45,960 nucleotides of DNA. Source: an uncultured SAR86 cluster bacterium. GTDB taxonomy: Bacteria; Pseudomonadota; Gammaproteobacteria; Magnimaribacterales; D2472. Where the stretch lies: positions 1 to 45,960 of the forward strand of contig CABYPB010000009.1 in assembly GCA_902520725.1 (NCBI GenBank), in the 5' to 3' direction. A model generated the notes under the pieces. The model was not told the DNA's origin, did no database searches, and was given only the letters and a program-made list of their open reading frames with translations. A program made the translations under genes and the position numbers. Shown one piece after another: positions 44,691-45,960 of the stretch (position 1 is its first letter; every line of letters starts with the position of its first letter).

Positions 44691-44732
44691 TAAGCTATTA
44701 CATAGTTCAATAGCCATATTAGGGGGGTTTAT

Positions 44733-45960
44733 ATGAACAAATTTATAAAGCTTACATTTAGTTTTTGTGCATGCTTATCTTTAATTTTCTCTTTAAATAT
44801 TATTTCTCAAGAAATTGAAGAAGTTGTTGTTACAGCTACTAAGAAAGAAAAATCAATACAAGACCTTGCAGTTTCTGTTGAGGCATTTACATCAGAATCT
44901 ATTGATAGCAATATGATTGATGATTTTAGTGACTTGGCAGAAGTTGTTCCAGGTTTAATAACTGATAAAGCTATCGGCTCAGGAGCCTCATATTCTATGA
45001 GAGGTGTTGGATCCTATGGTGTCGGTGCTGCTGTTGTAGGATCATTAGTTGTCTCTATGAATGGGCATGAGTATGGCAGTTCATCTATAGCTGAAATTGG
45101 TTTTCATGATTTAGAACGAATTGAGGTTCTAAAAGGACCACAGGGAACTTTAAATGGCCGAAATGCTGTACAAGGCCTTGTTAATGTTATTACAGCAAGA
45201 CCAAGCTCAGACTGGGAAGGCTCGTTTGATCTTGCAAATGGTAACTATAATTCAACTAGAACTAATTTAATGTTGAATATGCCTTTTAGTGATAGTGTTG
45301 CTGCAAGATTGGCATACACTACGTTTGAAAGAGATGGAACGATAGAGAACATTCATACTGGAAATGACATCGATGGAAGAGAACAATATGGATTAAGACT
45401 CTCCGTTGATTGGGATATTTCAGATAGTACAGCGCTTGAGTTCACTCATGATAGATCAGAAAGTGATGATAATAGACAAAATATAGGAATAATAGTTTGT
45501 ACTCCTCATCCAGTATTTGGTTGTGATCCATTTGAGACGGGAACGTATGGACAGCCAGCTGATACAAGAGGAAGTACTGCTGCAATATTTAACTTTATTG
45601 CTGGTTTAAATAGCACAGCCGACAACAATTCTTATACTGGAGCAACTGTTCTAAATTCTCTTGAGAGGGTAAATATAAACAGAGATCCAGAGCATGAGCA
45701 GATCTTTGAAATGACAACCCTTCAACTCAATCATGATATTAACGATAACTATTCAATGATTGCAAAAGTATCATATTCAACAAGAGATTATTATCATATG
45801 GGTGACAATGATTATTCAGTAGCAACTCAAAAATTTCCTGGACTTTTCCCTGCCGGACATCCAGCATCCTTCATTCCAATGGAATGGGTAGGCTGTTTTG
45901 GTGGAATAAAAGGCTCAGGATTTTGTGAAACAATTGATTCAGATAGAACATATGAATTTG
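44733..45960 (+). CDS. TonB-dependent receptor (partial, N-terminal 409 codons)
   Basis: The ATG at 44733 follows AGGGGGG with good spacing, and the frame stays open to the window edge. A signal peptide (about 1-25) leads to the TonB box EEVVVTATK. The plug domain follows (LAVSVEAFTSESI, LAEVVPGLITD, YSMRGVG, LERIEVLKGPQGTLNGRNAV, VNVITARPSSDW), and beta-barrel strands start around residue 160. It imports a bulky ligand across the outer membrane using TonB-ExbBD energy. No substrate-specific gene is in view; the plug form with GPQGTLNGRNA is typical of receptors abundant in marine gammaproteobacteria. Full size cannot be seen. Confidence 0.93.
   Translation, partial: MNKFIKLTFSFCACLSLIFSLNIISQEIEEVVVTATKKEKSIQDLAVSVEAFTSESIDSNMIDDFSDLAEVVPGLITDKAIGSGASYSMRGVGSYGVGAAVVGSLVVSMNGHEYGSSSIAEIGFHDLERIEVLKGPQGTLNGRNAVQGLVNVITARPSSDWEGSFDLANGNYNSTRTNLMLNMPFSDSVAARLAYTTFERDGTIENIHTGNDIDGREQYGLRLSVDWDISDSTALEFTHDRSESDDNRQNIGIIVCTPHPVFGCDPFETGTYGQPADTRGSTAAIFNFIAGLNSTADNNSYTGATVLNSLERVNINRDPEHEQIFEMTTLQLNHDINDNYSMIAKVSYSTRDYYHMGDNDYSVATQKFPGLFPAGHPASFIPMEWVGCFGGIKGSGFCETIDSDRTYEF

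Noticed and set aside
1-45960. CRISPR array, insertion sequence or rRNA
   Set aside because: No regularly spaced repeats, transposase motifs or rRNA-like sequence were seen anywhere in the window.

Overview
The window is compact, strongly A+T-rich bacterial chromosome. Its gene content is gammaproteobacterial: umuDC under a textbook LexA box, lpxH next to a ppiB-type isomerase, a large single-chain PurL, an alaS-lysC-tRNA-Ser block, yidD, and a TonB-dependent receptor. Short intergenic gaps, overlapping gene ends and low GC suggest a streamlined marine gammaproteobacterium, SAR86-like. That affiliation is an inference from gene content; no rRNA or other taxonomic marker is present.

Layout. 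1-766: end of a small exported protein, a small unknown ORF and a DUF2237 gene. 771-2807: an ECF sigma factor, its overlapping putative membrane anti-sigma factor and a membrane-anchored unknown protein; the sigma operon and the third gene each carry the same TTTGTAACA / CGTTA promoter, so the locus looks like a self-regulating ECF module with a local target. 2794-4853 (-): SOS-controlled umuD-umuC plus a third small coiled-coil gene. 4880-7351 (-): lpxH, a cyclophilin with two plausible starts, and a sulfotransferase. 7405-7821: thioredoxin-type arsenate reductase.

7851-13234 is the accessory segment and the most interesting part of the window: five same-strand genes encoding a ParB/sulfiredoxin-fold protein, a small putative PD-(D/E)XK nuclease, a SNF2-type helicase, a second longer ParB-fold protein and a Dam-family adenine methyltransferase. 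It lies between arsC and the 3' end of a tRNA-Asn gene. The combination of modification enzyme, nuclease and motor suggests a restriction/defence-like or DNA-processing cassette that I cannot match to a named system.

13278-26979 is mostly housekeeping: tRNA-Asn, uvrB, a lytic transglycosylase lipoprotein, purL, two Nudix hydrolases, a gamma-carbonic anhydrase, alaS, lysC, a dihydroorotase with Gln in place of the first metal-ligand His, and tRNA-Ser. 26998-36580: a divergent MetF-like protein, a monocistronic small membrane protein, a citrulline/ornithine module (ctlX-like and rocD, divergent) with a minimal Ogt domain behind rocD, a large zinc metalloprotease, an SDR, a metallo-hydrolase and an unrecognised multi-pass membrane protein. 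36627-44612: folE, maf, cysS, an FMN-binding oxidase-like gene, an exported NTF2-like protein, tRNA-Arg, a membrane alpha/beta hydrolase, thrS and yidD. 44733-end: the N-terminal part of a TonB-dependent receptor that runs off the window.

No stretch longer than about 200 bases lacks a gene. No insertion sequence, integrase, CRISPR array, rRNA or clear pseudogene was seen.
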